This document shows positions 25,736 to 34,230 of a stretch of 64,000 bases of DNA, one piece after another. Location: positions 124,001 to 188,000 of the forward strand of contig CAWAAT010000001.1 in assembly GCA_963780175.1 (NCBI GenBank), written 5' to 3'. The DNA is from Brooklawnia sp963780175. GTDB lineage: Bacteria; Actinomycetota; Actinomycetes; Propionibacteriales; Propionibacteriaceae. How positions within the stretch are numbered: the first letter of the stretch is position 1; each line of letters starts with the position of its first letter. The translations under genes were made by a program, and so were the position numbers. Under the pieces are notes generated by a model, which saw only the letters and a list, made by a program, of their open reading frames with translations, had not been told where the DNA came from and ran no database searches.

Positions 25736-25756
25736 GTTTGGAGCAGGGGAGCACGC

Positions 25757-28426
25757 ATGAGCAACGACAGCTTTGGCGCCAAGGACACCCTCGAGGTCAA
25801 CGGCACGAGCTATGCCTACTACCGACTCGACAAGGTTCCAGGCCACGAGCGCCTGCCATTCAGCCTCAAGGTGCTGTTGGAGAACCTGCTGCGCACCGAG
25901 GACGGCGCCAACATCACCCACGAGGACATCGCGTTCTTGGGCAAGTGGGATGCGGCGGCCGAGCCTGACCACGAGATCCAGTTCACTCCTGCCAGGGTCA
26001 TCATGCAGGACTTCACCGGCGTCCCATGTGTGGTCGACCTGGCCACGATGCGCGAGGCGATGGCCGACCTCGGGGGAGACCCTGCCAGGATCAACCCCTT
26101 GTCCCCGGCCGAGATGGTCATCGACCACTCCGTCATCGCGGACGCCTTCGGCACCCGGAGCGCGCTGCGGATCAACACCGACCTGGAGTACGAACGCAAC
26201 CGTGAGCGCTACCAGTTCCTGCGTTGGGGCCAGACCGCCTTTGACGACTTCAAGGTCGTCCCGCCGGGCACCGGCATCGTCCACCAGGTCAACATCGAGC
26301 ACCTGGCCCGCGTGGTTTTTCCGCGCGAGGTGAACGGCGAACTGACCGCCTACCCCGACACCTGCGTCGGCACTGACTCGCACACCACCATGGTCAACGG
26401 TCTTGGCGTGGTCGGCTGGGGAGTCGGAGGTATCGAGGCCGAGGCGGCCATGCTCGGCCAGCCAGTCTCGATGCTCATCCCGCGCGTCGTGGGCTTCAAA
26501 CTCAGGGGCAGGCTGCCCGAGGGGACCACGGCCACCGACCTCGTGTTGACCATCACCGATCTGCTGCGACGCCATGGTGTGGTGGGCAAGTTCGTGGAGT
26601 TCTACGGGCCAGGGGTCAGCCAGGTGCCCCTGGCCAACCGCGCAACCATCGGCAACATGAGCCCTGAGTACGGCTCAACAATCGCCGTCTTCCCGATCGA
26701 CCAGCAGACCGTGGACTATCTGAGGCTCACCGGGCGAGACGAACAGCAGGTCGCGCTCGTGGAGGCGTACGCCAGGACGCAGGGCCTGTGGTTCGACCCG
26801 GACGCCGCACCCGAGTACTCCGAATACCTCGAACTCGACCTGGCCACCGTCGTGCCGTCCATCGCCGGGCCCAAGCGTCCCCAGGACCGGATCGCGCTGT
26901 CCGAGGCGAAGGAGGCGTTCCGTACCGCGCTGCCCGGCTATGTCAGCGACACCACGACGACGGTGCACGCAAGAATCGACGGTTCCGAAGTGTCGCTGTC
27001 CAGCGGCATCGTGGGTGTGGCTGCCATCACGTCATGCACGAACACGTCCAACCCCAGCGTCATGGTGGCCGCCGGGCTGGTCGCCAAGAAGGCCGTCGAG
27101 AAGGGCCTGACGCGCAAACCGTGGGTGAAGACCACCTTGGCTCCCGGCTCCCAGGTCGTGACCAGTTACCTGCAGCAGGCCGGCCTGGACGCCTACCTGA
27201 ACCAGCTCGACTTCGACGTTGTCGGCTACGGCTGCACCACGTGCATCGGCAACTCCGGTCCGCTGATCCCTGAGGTCAGCAAGGCCGCCAACGAGGATGT
27301 CGCAGTTGTCTCGGTGTTGTCGGGAAACCGGAACTTCGAAGGCCGCATCAACCCTGACGTCAAGATGAACTACCTGGCGTCCCCACCGCTTGTCGTGGCC
27401 TATGCGGTGGCGGGCACCATGGGCCTCGACATCACGCGTGAGGCGCTGGGTCAGGACGCGGACGGCAACGACGTCTACCTCAGCGATATCTGGCCCAGTC
27501 CTGCCGAGGTGGACGAGGTCGTCGCATCCTGCATCAGTGCCCAGATGTATGCACGTTCGTATGCGGACGTCTTCGCGGGCGACGAGCGCTGGCAGAACCT
27601 GCCGACCCCCGTTGGTGATGTGTTCGAGTGGGACCAGAGTTCCACCTACGTGCGCAAGCCACCGTACTTCGACGGCATGGCGCAGGACCCTTCGCCGGTC
27701 ACCGACATCTCCGGGGCGCGCGTCCTGCTGAAACTGGGGGACTCGGTGACCACCGACCACATCAGCCCGGCCGGGGCGATCAAGGCCGACTCGCCGGCGG
27801 GGAAGTACCTCACGCAGCACGGGGTGGAGCGCAAGGACTTCAACTCCTACGGCAGCCGCCGAGGCAACCACGAGGTGATGATCCGCGGCACGTTCGCCAA
27901 CATCCGGCTGCGCAACCAGATCGCCCCGGGTACCGAGGGCGGTTTCACCCGCGACTTCACGATTCCGGGAGCGCCCGTCACGACGATCTACGATGCGTCG
28001 GTGAACTACCAGGCTGCGGGCATTCCGTTGGTCGTGCTGGCCGGAAGGGAGTACGGCTCGGGGAGTTCTCGTGACTGGGCCGCCAAGGGCACCATGTTGC
28101 TGGGCGTGAGGGCGGTGATCGCCCAGAGCTATGAGCGCATCCACCGCAGCAATCTGATCGGCATGGGGGTGCTCCCGCTGCAGTTCCCGGCGGGTACTGA
28201 TGTTGACTCACTGGGGCTGACCGGCGAGGAGGTCTTCGACTTCGCCGGGGTCACCGAACTCAATCAGGGCATCACCCCGAAGACGGTCACCGTCACTGCG
28301 ACAGCGCCGGGTGGGCGGGTCACCGAGTTCGAGGCGGTGTTGCGCATCGACACCCCTGGAGAGCGCAGCTACTACCTCAACGGTGGCATCATGCAGTACG
28401 TGCTGCGCAGCCTGAAGAACGGCTGA
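25757..28426 (+). CDS. acnA: Aconitate hydratase A
   Basis: Isomerises citrate and isocitrate in the TCA cycle; an iron-sulfur enzyme. 889 residues, normal for bacterial AcnA. Cluster ligands are in TSCTNTSNPSVM and GYGCTTCIGNSGPL; substrate residues in DSHTTMVNGLGVVGWGVGG, the swivelling domain has SYGSRRGNHEVMIRGTF and AGREYGSGSSRDWAAKG. The ATG at 25757 is preceded by GGGGA six bases upstream; the long upstream in-frame extension is not conserved. The stop TGA is immediately followed by the TCA (stop) of the opposite gene. Confidence 0.96.
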   Translation: MSNDSFGAKDTLEVNGTSYAYYRLDKVPGHERLPFSLKVLLENLLRTEDGANITHEDIAFLGKWDAAAEPDHEIQFTPARVIMQDFTGVPCVVDLATMREAMADLGGDPARINPLSPAEMVIDHSVIADAFGTRSALRINTDLEYERNRERYQFLRWGQTAFDDFKVVPPGTGIVHQVNIEHLARVVFPREVNGELTAYPDTCVGTDSHTTMVNGLGVVGWGVGGIEAEAAMLGQPVSMLIPRVVGFKLRGRLPEGTTATDLVLTITDLLRRHGVVGKFVEFYGPGVSQVPLANRATIGNMSPEYGSTIAVFPIDQQTVDYLRLTGRDEQQVALVEAYARTQGLWFDPDAAPEYSEYLELDLATVVPSIAGPKRPQDRIALSEAKEAFRTALPGYVSDTTTTVHARIDGSEVSLSSGIVGVAAITSCTNTSNPSVMVAAGLVAKKAVEKGLTRKPWVKTTLAPGSQVVTSYLQQAGLDAYLNQLDFDVVGYGCTTCIGNSGPLIPEVSKAANEDVAVVSVLSGNRNFEGRINPDVKMNYLASPPLVVAYAVAGTMGLDITREALGQDADGNDVYLSDIWPSPAEVDEVVASCISAQMYARSYADVFAGDERWQNLPTPVGDVFEWDQSSTYVRKPPYFDGMAQDPSPVTDISGARVLLKLGDSVTTDHISPAGAIKADSPAGKYLTQHGVERKDFNSYGSRRGNHEVMIRGTFANIRLRNQIAPGTEGGFTRDFTIPGAPVTTIYDASVNYQAAGIPLVVLAGREYGSGSSRDWAAKGTMLLGVRAVIAQSYERIHRSNLIGMGVLPLQFPAGTDVDSLGLTGEEVFDFAGVTELNQGITPKTVTVTATAPGGRVTEFEAVLRIDTPGERSYYLNGGIMQYVLRSLKNG

Positions 28427-28717
28427 TCAGTCGGTCTGGTCCGCGGCCGGTGGCGTCTGGGAGATGTCATCGGCCGCGGTCGTACGCCTGTCCTGGGTCG
28501 GGCGCGTCGGACGATGCTGACTGGGGTTGCCTCTGTCTGTCAAGGCCTCGGTGGCGTTGCCGGTGAGGTCGCGCAGCACCATGTGTCCAGAATCCAGGTC
28601 GAGTTGAGCCGGGCCCGACCCGCTCTGCAACGTGTCGACGACGAGCATCTTCTCCGCCCTTCTGACCTCGTCCCAGTGGCGGGCGCCCGGCATGAAGATG
28701 TTGACGAACTCGCTCAT
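28427..28717 (-). CDS. Small hypothetical protein coupled to HIT gene
   Basis: A 96-residue protein. The first 30 residues, MSEFVNIFMPGARHWDEVRR, resemble the start of small actinobacterial proteins of the DUF6191 kind (uncertain); the middle has LDLDSGHMVLRDL and the C-terminal 35 residues are Thr/Pro/Gln-rich and probably disordered. It starts by ATGA overlap with the HIT gene stop, so it is translated with it. It abuts the acnA stop with no gap. No function can be assigned. Confidence 0.6.
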   Translation of the reverse strand: MSEFVNIFMPGARHWDEVRRAEKMLVVDTLQSGSGPAQLDLDSGHMVLRDLTGNATEALTDRGNPSQHRPTRPTQDRRTTAADDISQTPPAADQTD

Positions 28718-29133
28718 GACGCACCTCCGGCATCGATGGCGGCGCGCAGGCGGTCAGCGACGACATGGAGTTGGTCGGCGCTCGGGTGAGTGCGCGGCCA
28801 GAAGAAGCCCTTGAGTCCGTCACCCTTTCGGCGGGGGACCACGTGCAGGTGGAAGTGCGGCACCGACTGGCTGATGACGTTGTTGTTGGCGAGGAAGGTG
28901 CCTTCTGCTTCCAGGGCCAGGCATTGGGCCGCACCCACCTGACGGGCCACCTTCAGCAGCTCGGGCAGCAGCGGCTCGGGAAGGTCGTAAAGGGTCCGGT
29001 AGGGCTCGACCGGGCAGACCAGTGCGTGTCCCGGGAACAACGGGTGGTTGTCGAGGAATGCGATCGCCGCCTCGGTGCGCACGATCACCTCGGCAGGTAC
29101 CTGGCCAGCGATGATCTGGTCGAAGACATCCAT
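28714..29133 (-). CDS. HIT family hydrolase
   Basis: A 139-residue histidine-triad protein, which hydrolyses nucleoside phosphoramidates, AMP-lysine or similar nucleotides. The triad is SVPHFHLHVVPRR (HxHxH) at residues 90-102; the N-terminal NHPLFPGHALVCP strand is also typical. The length matches Hint-type proteins. The first gene of a two-gene unit with the small hypothetical protein. Confidence 0.93.
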   Translation of the reverse strand: MDVFDQIIAGQVPAEVIVRTEAAIAFLDNHPLFPGHALVCPVEPYRTLYDLPEPLLPELLKVARQVGAAQCLALEAEGTFLANNNVISQSVPHFHLHVVPRRKGDGLKGFFWPRTHPSADQLHVVADRLRAAIDAGGAS

Positions 29134-29247
29134 GCCCCCAGTGTGGCGCAGCGCCGAAGTTCCGGGCGGGAACTGTTCTGCCCGCGTCCCGGAGTGACGT
29201 GCCGGAGGGTCTGGATTTTGTCAGTGGGAGGGTGCAGACTGGAGTCA

Positions 29248-29267
29248 ATTCGAACACATGTTCGAAT
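29248..29267. promoter_or_regulatory. LexA (SOS) box
   Basis: ATTCGAACACATGTTCGAAT, 20 bases before the ATG at 29288. The core TCGAAC-ACAT-GTTCGA is a perfect match to the actinobacterial/Gram-positive LexA operator (GAAC-N4-GTTC, usually flanked by T-C and G-A). It implies DNA-damage induction of the downstream gene. Confidence 0.83.
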
Positions 29268-29287
29268 GATGTCGCCAGGAGGATGCC

Positions 29288-29833
29288 ATGACCGCAGTAG
29301 CGCACCGACGTGCAACCGCAGACGAGGCAGGATCGGGCGAGGTCTTCCGCCAGTACCCCCGTCATCGACCCGAGCGGACGGGTGTTGCGTCGTCCCACCA
29401 AGCCGGGGGAGCCACCCGATCGGTCAACCGGGATGACGCAGGGCTGCGGGCCAGCGCCCAGTTGGGACAGATTTACGTCCCACCGGGATGGCCGGAGGCC
29501 GTGCTGGCGCCTGGCGCCCCGGAGTGGGAGGAGAGTGCCAGCAGTTGGCTTCTCGACTGCTGCCCAGCCGATTACCGGGGTTACCCGGTGCTGCGCCGTC
29601 ACCCTGTGGTGCTGGCGCGATTCGCCGCCGATTTCGTGGAGGGTCAGATCCGGTCGAGCCGTCAAGCCCTGTCCCAGGCGCGCGTCAGCCTCAACGGCTA
29701 CGTGGAGGTCCAGGTCCTCGACAGCGCCACCGAGATGCTCGAGGCTGAGGAAGCCCGACTGGTGCGTGTGCGTCGGTCAGTCGCTCTGGTGGAGGAGGCG
29801 CTGCGAGGGAAGATCTTCATCCGCAAGCTCTGA
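29288..29833 (+). CDS. Conserved actinobacterial protein under a LexA box
   Basis: A 181-residue protein of unknown function. The first 60 residues are low-complexity; the conserved part starts at IYVPPGWPEAVLAPGAPEWE and continues with SSWLLDCCPADYRGYPVLRRHPVVLARFAADFVEGQI, then a helical C-terminus ending VALVEEALRGKIFIRKL. I recall similar proteins in other actinobacteria, but no named domain. AGGAGG stands five bases upstream of the ATG. Next to dxs, whose promoter begins after it. The SOS box is the only functional clue. Confidence 0.8.
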   Translation: MTAVAHRRATADEAGSGEVFRQYPRHRPERTGVASSHQAGGATRSVNRDDAGLRASAQLGQIYVPPGWPEAVLAPGAPEWEESASSWLLDCCPADYRGYPVLRRHPVVLARFAADFVEGQIRSSRQALSQARVSLNGYVEVQVLDSATEMLEAEEARLVRVRRSVALVEEALRGKIFIRKL

Positions 29834-29930
29834 GCATGTGAGGGATGGACGATCGGCGTTGCAGCCCGCAGCGACAGGCTGAGAACCGTGGCCTTCGCGA
29901 CTTTCATGGTCTGGCCGGTAAAGTCTATCC

Positions 29931-31838
29931 ATGGCCTTGTTGGATTCGATTGACCAGCCCAGCGACCTGCGTCGGATGAGCCCCAAACAGCTGGACGAAC
30001 TCGCGGTCGAGATCCGGCAGTTCCTCATCTCGAACGTCAGCCGCACGGGGGGACACCTCGGTCCCAATCTTGGTGTGGTCGAGCTGACTATTGCCCTGCA
30101 CCGGGTCTTCGAGTCACCGCACGACCCGATCGTCTTCGACACCGGTCACCAGAGCTACGTGCACAAGATCATTACCGGACGGCGCACCGAGTTCGCGTCC
30201 CTTCGGCAGAAGGATGGGCTGTCCGGCTACCCTTCGCGGGCCGAGTCGGAACACGACTGGATAGAGAACTCTCACGCCTCCACCGCACTCAGCTGGGCCG
30301 AGGGCCTGGCGCGCGGTTTCCGGTTGCGTGGCGAGACCGACCGCACCGTGGTCGCAGTGGTGGGCGACGGCGCCCTGACCGGTGGCATGGCCTGGGAGGC
30401 GCTCAACAACATCGCTGTTGATGACGACCTGCCGATGGTCATCGTCGTGAACGACAACGGACGTTCCTACGCACCGACCGTGGGTGGCCTGTCACGTCAA
30501 CTGTCGTTGATCCGGGCGGATCCGCGGTACGAACAGGCACTGGAGGCCGTGAAGACGCAGGTGCGTCGGGCGCCGCTGGGGCGTCAGGCCTATGACCTGC
30601 TGCACGGCATGAAGGCAGGCATCAAGGACGTCCTGGCTCCTCAGGAACTCTTCGGCGACCTCGGCCTGAAGTATCTGGGGCCGTTCGACGGGCACGACAT
30701 CGGGGCACTCACCGATGCGCTCACCCATGCCAAGCGGTTCCGGGGCCCGGTGATCGTGCACGCCGTCACCCAGAAGGGGCGGGGGTTTCGCGCTGCCGAG
30801 CAGCACAAGGCCGACCACTTTCACGCAGTCGGACGTATCGATGCCACCACGGGGGAACCGCTCAGCGCAGCCGTCCAGACCACCTGGACCGACGCCTTCG
30901 CCCAGGAGATGGTGGAAATCGGTGACGAGCGTCCAGATGTTGTCGCCCTCACTGCGGCCATGTTGCACCCCGTGGGGCTGGCCAGGTTCGCCGCAGCCCA
31001 TCCCGACAGAGTGTTCGACGTCGGCATCGCCGAGCAACACGCTGTTGCCTCCGCCGCCGGCATGGCCCGCGCCGGGCTGCACCCCGTCGTGGCGGTGTAC
31101 TCGACCTTCCTCAACCGTGCCTTCGACCAACTCCTGATGGACGTCGGGCTGCACCGGCTGGGCGTCACCGTCGTCCTCGACAGGGCGGGCATCACCGGGC
31201 CGGACGGGCCCAGCCACAACGGCGTGTGGGACGTCTCGATCGCAGGACTTGTGCCCGGGCTGATGCTCTGCAGTCCCCGCGACCAGCAACGACTGCACGA
31301 GGCTCTACGCCGGTCCCTCGACATCGACAACGCCCCCACCGTCATTCGCTACAGCAAGGAGAAACTTCCCAACCCGATGCCGGCTGTCAGCCATCGGGAC
31401 GGACTGGACATGCTCGAGATCGACCCGAACGCTCAGGTGCTCCTGGTGGTCTGGGGTTCGATGTGCGGGACAGGGTTGCGTGTCGCCGAATTGCTGCGCG
31501 CCCAGGGCATTGCCGCCAGTGTGGTGGACCCCTTGTGGGGCCTGCCGATCAGCCCTGCTCTGGTCGAACTGGCCAGCAACCATTCATTGGTTGTCACCAT
31601 CGAGGACAATCTCGTCATCGGGGGCCTCGGCTCGCATCTTGAGCTCGCCATGGACGCGGCCGGGGTCGAGGTGCCGATGCGCCAGTTCGGCGTCCCGCAG
31701 CGTTACCTGGACGCTGCCAGCCGTGACGAGGTGCTGGCCGACATCGGACTGACGCCGCAAGCCGTCGCGCGCAAGATCATCGAGACGGTATCCGGCATGG
31801 CCGGCGACGCCCCTTCGCGCCAGGTCCACGCGCGCTGA
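29931..31838 (+). CDS. dxs: 1-deoxy-D-xylulose-5-phosphate synthase
   Basis: First step of the MEP isoprenoid pathway: pyruvate + glyceraldehyde-3-phosphate to DXP, using thiamine diphosphate. 635 residues. Motifs: GHQSYVHKIITGR, VGDGALTGGMAWEALNN (ThDP site), DGHDIGALTDAL, the transketolase-like FDVGIAEQHAVASAAGMA and DRAGITGPDGPSHNGVWD. TAAAGT lies six bases before the ATG and there is no Shine-Dalgarno, so the transcript is probably leaderless. It converges on RNase D with three bases between stops. Confidence 0.96.
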   Translation: MALLDSIDQPSDLRRMSPKQLDELAVEIRQFLISNVSRTGGHLGPNLGVVELTIALHRVFESPHDPIVFDTGHQSYVHKIITGRRTEFASLRQKDGLSGYPSRAESEHDWIENSHASTALSWAEGLARGFRLRGETDRTVVAVVGDGALTGGMAWEALNNIAVDDDLPMVIVVNDNGRSYAPTVGGLSRQLSLIRADPRYEQALEAVKTQVRRAPLGRQAYDLLHGMKAGIKDVLAPQELFGDLGLKYLGPFDGHDIGALTDALTHAKRFRGPVIVHAVTQKGRGFRAAEQHKADHFHAVGRIDATTGEPLSAAVQTTWTDAFAQEMVEIGDERPDVVALTAAMLHPVGLARFAAAHPDRVFDVGIAEQHAVASAAGMARAGLHPVVAVYSTFLNRAFDQLLMDVGLHRLGVTVVLDRAGITGPDGPSHNGVWDVSIAGLVPGLMLCSPRDQQRLHEALRRSLDIDNAPTVIRYSKEKLPNPMPAVSHRDGLDMLEIDPNAQVLLVVWGSMCGTGLRVAELLRAQGIAASVVDPLWGLPISPALVELASNHSLVVTIEDNLVIGGLGSHLELAMDAAGVEVPMRQFGVPQRYLDAASRDEVLADIGLTPQAVARKIIETVSGMAGDAPSRQVHAR

Positions 31839-31841
31839 TCG

Positions 31842-33095
31842 TCAGCCGAGCAGTTCGGCCACCAGCGGTGCGATCAAGTCGCGCTGCCAGGCCCGGGCTT
31901 CCAGGTCGGCCAACTGCTGGGCGATGCTGTTCACGTCCAGCGGTTCGCGGGGTTCCCAGAGCAACTGGCGCAGCGCCTCCGGTGAGACGAGATTCTCCAC
32001 CGGAAGCTGCAGGTCTTCGGCCAGCGAAAGGACAGCCGGACGCACCTGGTTCCAGCGCTGCCAGGCAGCTGGCTTGGCGTTCTCCCAATTTCGTGGCATG
32101 GGGATACCGGTGCTGGCCAGGCGTACCGGCGGCAGTTGGTGGGTGGGCATCGCGGAAACCCTGTCGAGCGCTGCCAACCATTCCGACAGGTGCTCGCGGG
32201 CGGTACGTCGCTTGAAGCCGTTGACACTTCGGAGTTCGGCCTCGGTAGGTACCCGGGGCTGCTGACGGGTGACCAGAGCCCCCAACTCCGCGATGGCCGC
32301 GTCAGGCACGATTCTGCCAGGGGCGCGGTCGTTGGCGCGGGCGATCTCGTCGCGGGCGAGCCACAACTCCCGGACCACCGCCATTCCACGCGGGGTCCGC
32401 ACCTGATGGGATCCCGAGGTTCGCCGCCAGCGATCCGGCCGCAGGGCGGGTGGCAGCATTGCCCAACGGCACAGCCAGTCGAACTCCTGCCGGGCCCACT
32501 CCTGTTTGTCTGTGGCCACCAGTTCGGCCAGCAGGTGCTCGCGAAGTTCGTGCAGCAGTTCCACGTCCAGTGCGGCGTAGTTCAACCAGTCGTGGGGGAT
32601 CGGTCTGGTGGACCAGTCGACCGCCGAGTGTTCCTTCAGCAGCCGGACACCACAGAACCGTTCAGCCATCGCCCCCAGGCTGACTCGTGGAAGCCCCAAC
32701 AGCCGGCCGGCAAGTTCGGTGTCGAACAGTCTGGTGGGGCGCAGCCCGAGCAGAACCAGGTTGGGCAGGTCTTGGGTGGCCGCGTGAACGATCCACTCCT
32801 CATCGCCGATCAACTCCTGCAGCGCGGCGAAGTGGGCGACCTCCGTGCCCTCGGCCTCGAAGGCGATCGGGTCGATCAGCAGGGTGCCCGATCCGGGCCG
32901 GCGCAGCTGCACGAGGTAGGCCTTGGATGAGTATCGGTAGCTCTGGGCACGCTCCACGTCGACAGCGACGGGCCCCCGCCCGAGGGTGAGTGCCTCAAGC
33001 GCGTCGAGGCGTGCCTGTGCGCTGTCGACAACGGCCGGCACGCCATCGGTGGGTGTATTCAGAACCGGTAGCTGAAGATCGGGCTGATCAGTCAT
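31842..33095 (-). CDS. rnd: Ribonuclease D / HRDC domain 3'-5' exonuclease
   Basis: A 417-residue RNase D-type protein. The DEDD exonuclease domain holds VAVDVERAQSYRYSSKAYLVQL (motif I has DVE in place of the common DTE), HAATQDLPNL (motif II) and YAALDVELLHEL (motif III). An HRDC-like helical region follows (AIAELGALVTRQQP, LRSVNGFKRRTAREHLSEWL). Expected role: 3' trimming of tRNA or other RNA. Start ATG at 33095 shares its A with the stop of DUF3000, giving coupled translation, the same gene order as Rv2680-Rv2681 in M. tuberculosis. Confidence 0.9.
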   Translation of the reverse strand: MTDQPDLQLPVLNTPTDGVPAVVDSAQARLDALEALTLGRGPVAVDVERAQSYRYSSKAYLVQLRRPGSGTLLIDPIAFEAEGTEVAHFAALQELIGDEEWIVHAATQDLPNLVLLGLRPTRLFDTELAGRLLGLPRVSLGAMAERFCGVRLLKEHSAVDWSTRPIPHDWLNYAALDVELLHELREHLLAELVATDKQEWARQEFDWLCRWAMLPPALRPDRWRRTSGSHQVRTPRGMAVVRELWLARDEIARANDRAPGRIVPDAAIAELGALVTRQQPRVPTEAELRSVNGFKRRTAREHLSEWLAALDRVSAMPTHQLPPVRLASTGIPMPRNWENAKPAAWQRWNQVRPAVLSLAEDLQLPVENLVSPEALRQLLWEPREPLDVNSIAQQLADLEARAWQRDLIAPLVAELLG

Positions 33096-33658
33096 CAACG
33101 ATCCAGCCGCGACGTCAAGGCCACGACGCCCTCGGGGAGCGGGGGCAGACCGGCTGTGGTGCACAGCAGGGTCTGCCACGCCGACAGGTGCGCAGTGATG
33201 TCGGGCTCGGGCGACAATTGGGGTGTCCAGGAAGCTCGGATCTCGATCTCGGCCCGATCCGCCTCGTCAGACAACGCGCCGAAACTGCGGCTCGACACGG
33301 CCGTGACGGTCCCGGAAGCATCGTGGTAATCGGCGGCCGCTGCGTCCAGGGCGTCGGTGAGCCACGTCCAGCCGACCTCCGCCAGCAGCGGGTCGGTGAC
33401 CATTTCAACGTCCACGTCGGCACGGGCGTAGCTGACGCAGCGGTACGTGCCGTTCCAGGCGGAGTTGCCAAGTGGGTCGTGCAGGATGATCAGTCGACCT
33501 GTACCGATCTCGACGTCCGCGATGGTCACGACGGTCGCCTCGATCGCGTAGGCATGCGGTGCGATTCGCTGGGGTGCCGGAATCTGATCGACGCTGAGTT
33601 CCGGGCGCCATCGAAACGCTTCGATCGCATTCTGGATGCGATCGAAAGAGCCTGTCAT
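33095..33658 (-). CDS. DUF3000 family protein
   Basis: A 187-residue member of DUF3000 (Rv2680 type), an actinobacterial family without known function. Recognisable parts: FRWRPELSVDQIPAPQRIAPHAYAIEATV, RLIILHDPLGNSAWNGTYRCVSYARADVD and EVGWTWLTDAL. The ATG 33658 is used; GGGGAGG is present 11 bases upstream, rather far, so an upstream start is possible. Directly coupled to RNase D. Confidence 0.88.
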   Translation of the reverse strand: MTGSFDRIQNAIEAFRWRPELSVDQIPAPQRIAPHAYAIEATVVTIADVEIGTGRLIILHDPLGNSAWNGTYRCVSYARADVDVEMVTDPLLAEVGWTWLTDALDAAAADYHDASGTVTAVSSRSFGALSDEADRAEIEIRASWTPQLSPEPDITAHLSAWQTLLCTTAGLPPLPEGVVALTSRLDR

Positions 33659-33761
33659 CAGCGTCTTGACCTCCCCTTGCACATGCCCGAGCCTACGCAC
33701 CGGCTCCGACGCACGTCGGTAGACGCGCCGCAGCCGGCCCGCCTCGGGGGTGGCCCGGCAG

Positions 33762-34190
33762 CTAATCGTCGGAGGCGTCAAGCGTCAGACTGATGGAGTT
33801 GATGCAGTAACGCAGATCGGTCGGGGTGTCGTAGCCCTCGCCGGCGAAGACATGGCCGAGGTGGGAGTCGCAGTTGGCGCAGCGAACTTCGACGCGGGGC
33901 CGCCCGGGCAGGGACGCGTCCTCCACGTAGCGCACCCGGTCCTCGGCCAGCGGGGAGTAGAAGCTGGGCCAGCCGCAATGCGAATGGAACTTGCTGGTGC
34001 TGCGGAAGAGTTCGGCACCACAGGCACGACAACGGTAGACGCCCTCGGTGTCGGAGTCGGTGTACTCGCCGACGAAGGGTGCCTCGGTCCCGGCTCGGCG
34101 CAGCACTCGGAACTCTTCGGGGTTGAGCCTGGCCCGCCACTGGTCATCGCTGAGCCGGAAACTGCCGGCTCCGGGCATCGAGGTCGTCAT
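33762..34190 (-). CDS. msrB: Peptide-methionine (R)-S-oxide reductase
   Basis: Repairs methionine-R-sulfoxide in oxidised proteins. A 142-residue zinc-containing MsrB: CRACG and CANCDSHLGH are the two CxxC zinc pairs, SHCGWPSFYSP is the substrate-pocket signature, and RYCINSISL has the catalytic cysteine. AGGAGA lies just before the ATG at 34190. Its promoter region is only 40 bases long and shared with the divergent polymerase gene. Confidence 0.96.
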   Translation of the reverse strand: MTTSMPGAGSFRLSDDQWRARLNPEEFRVLRRAGTEAPFVGEYTDSDTEGVYRCRACGAELFRSTSKFHSHCGWPSFYSPLAEDRVRYVEDASLPGRPRVEVRCANCDSHLGHVFAGEGYDTPTDLRYCINSISLTLDASDD

Positions 34191-34230
34191 TTCGTCTCCT
34201 TTCGGCGCGCCCCAGCCTACCCTTGGGCCC

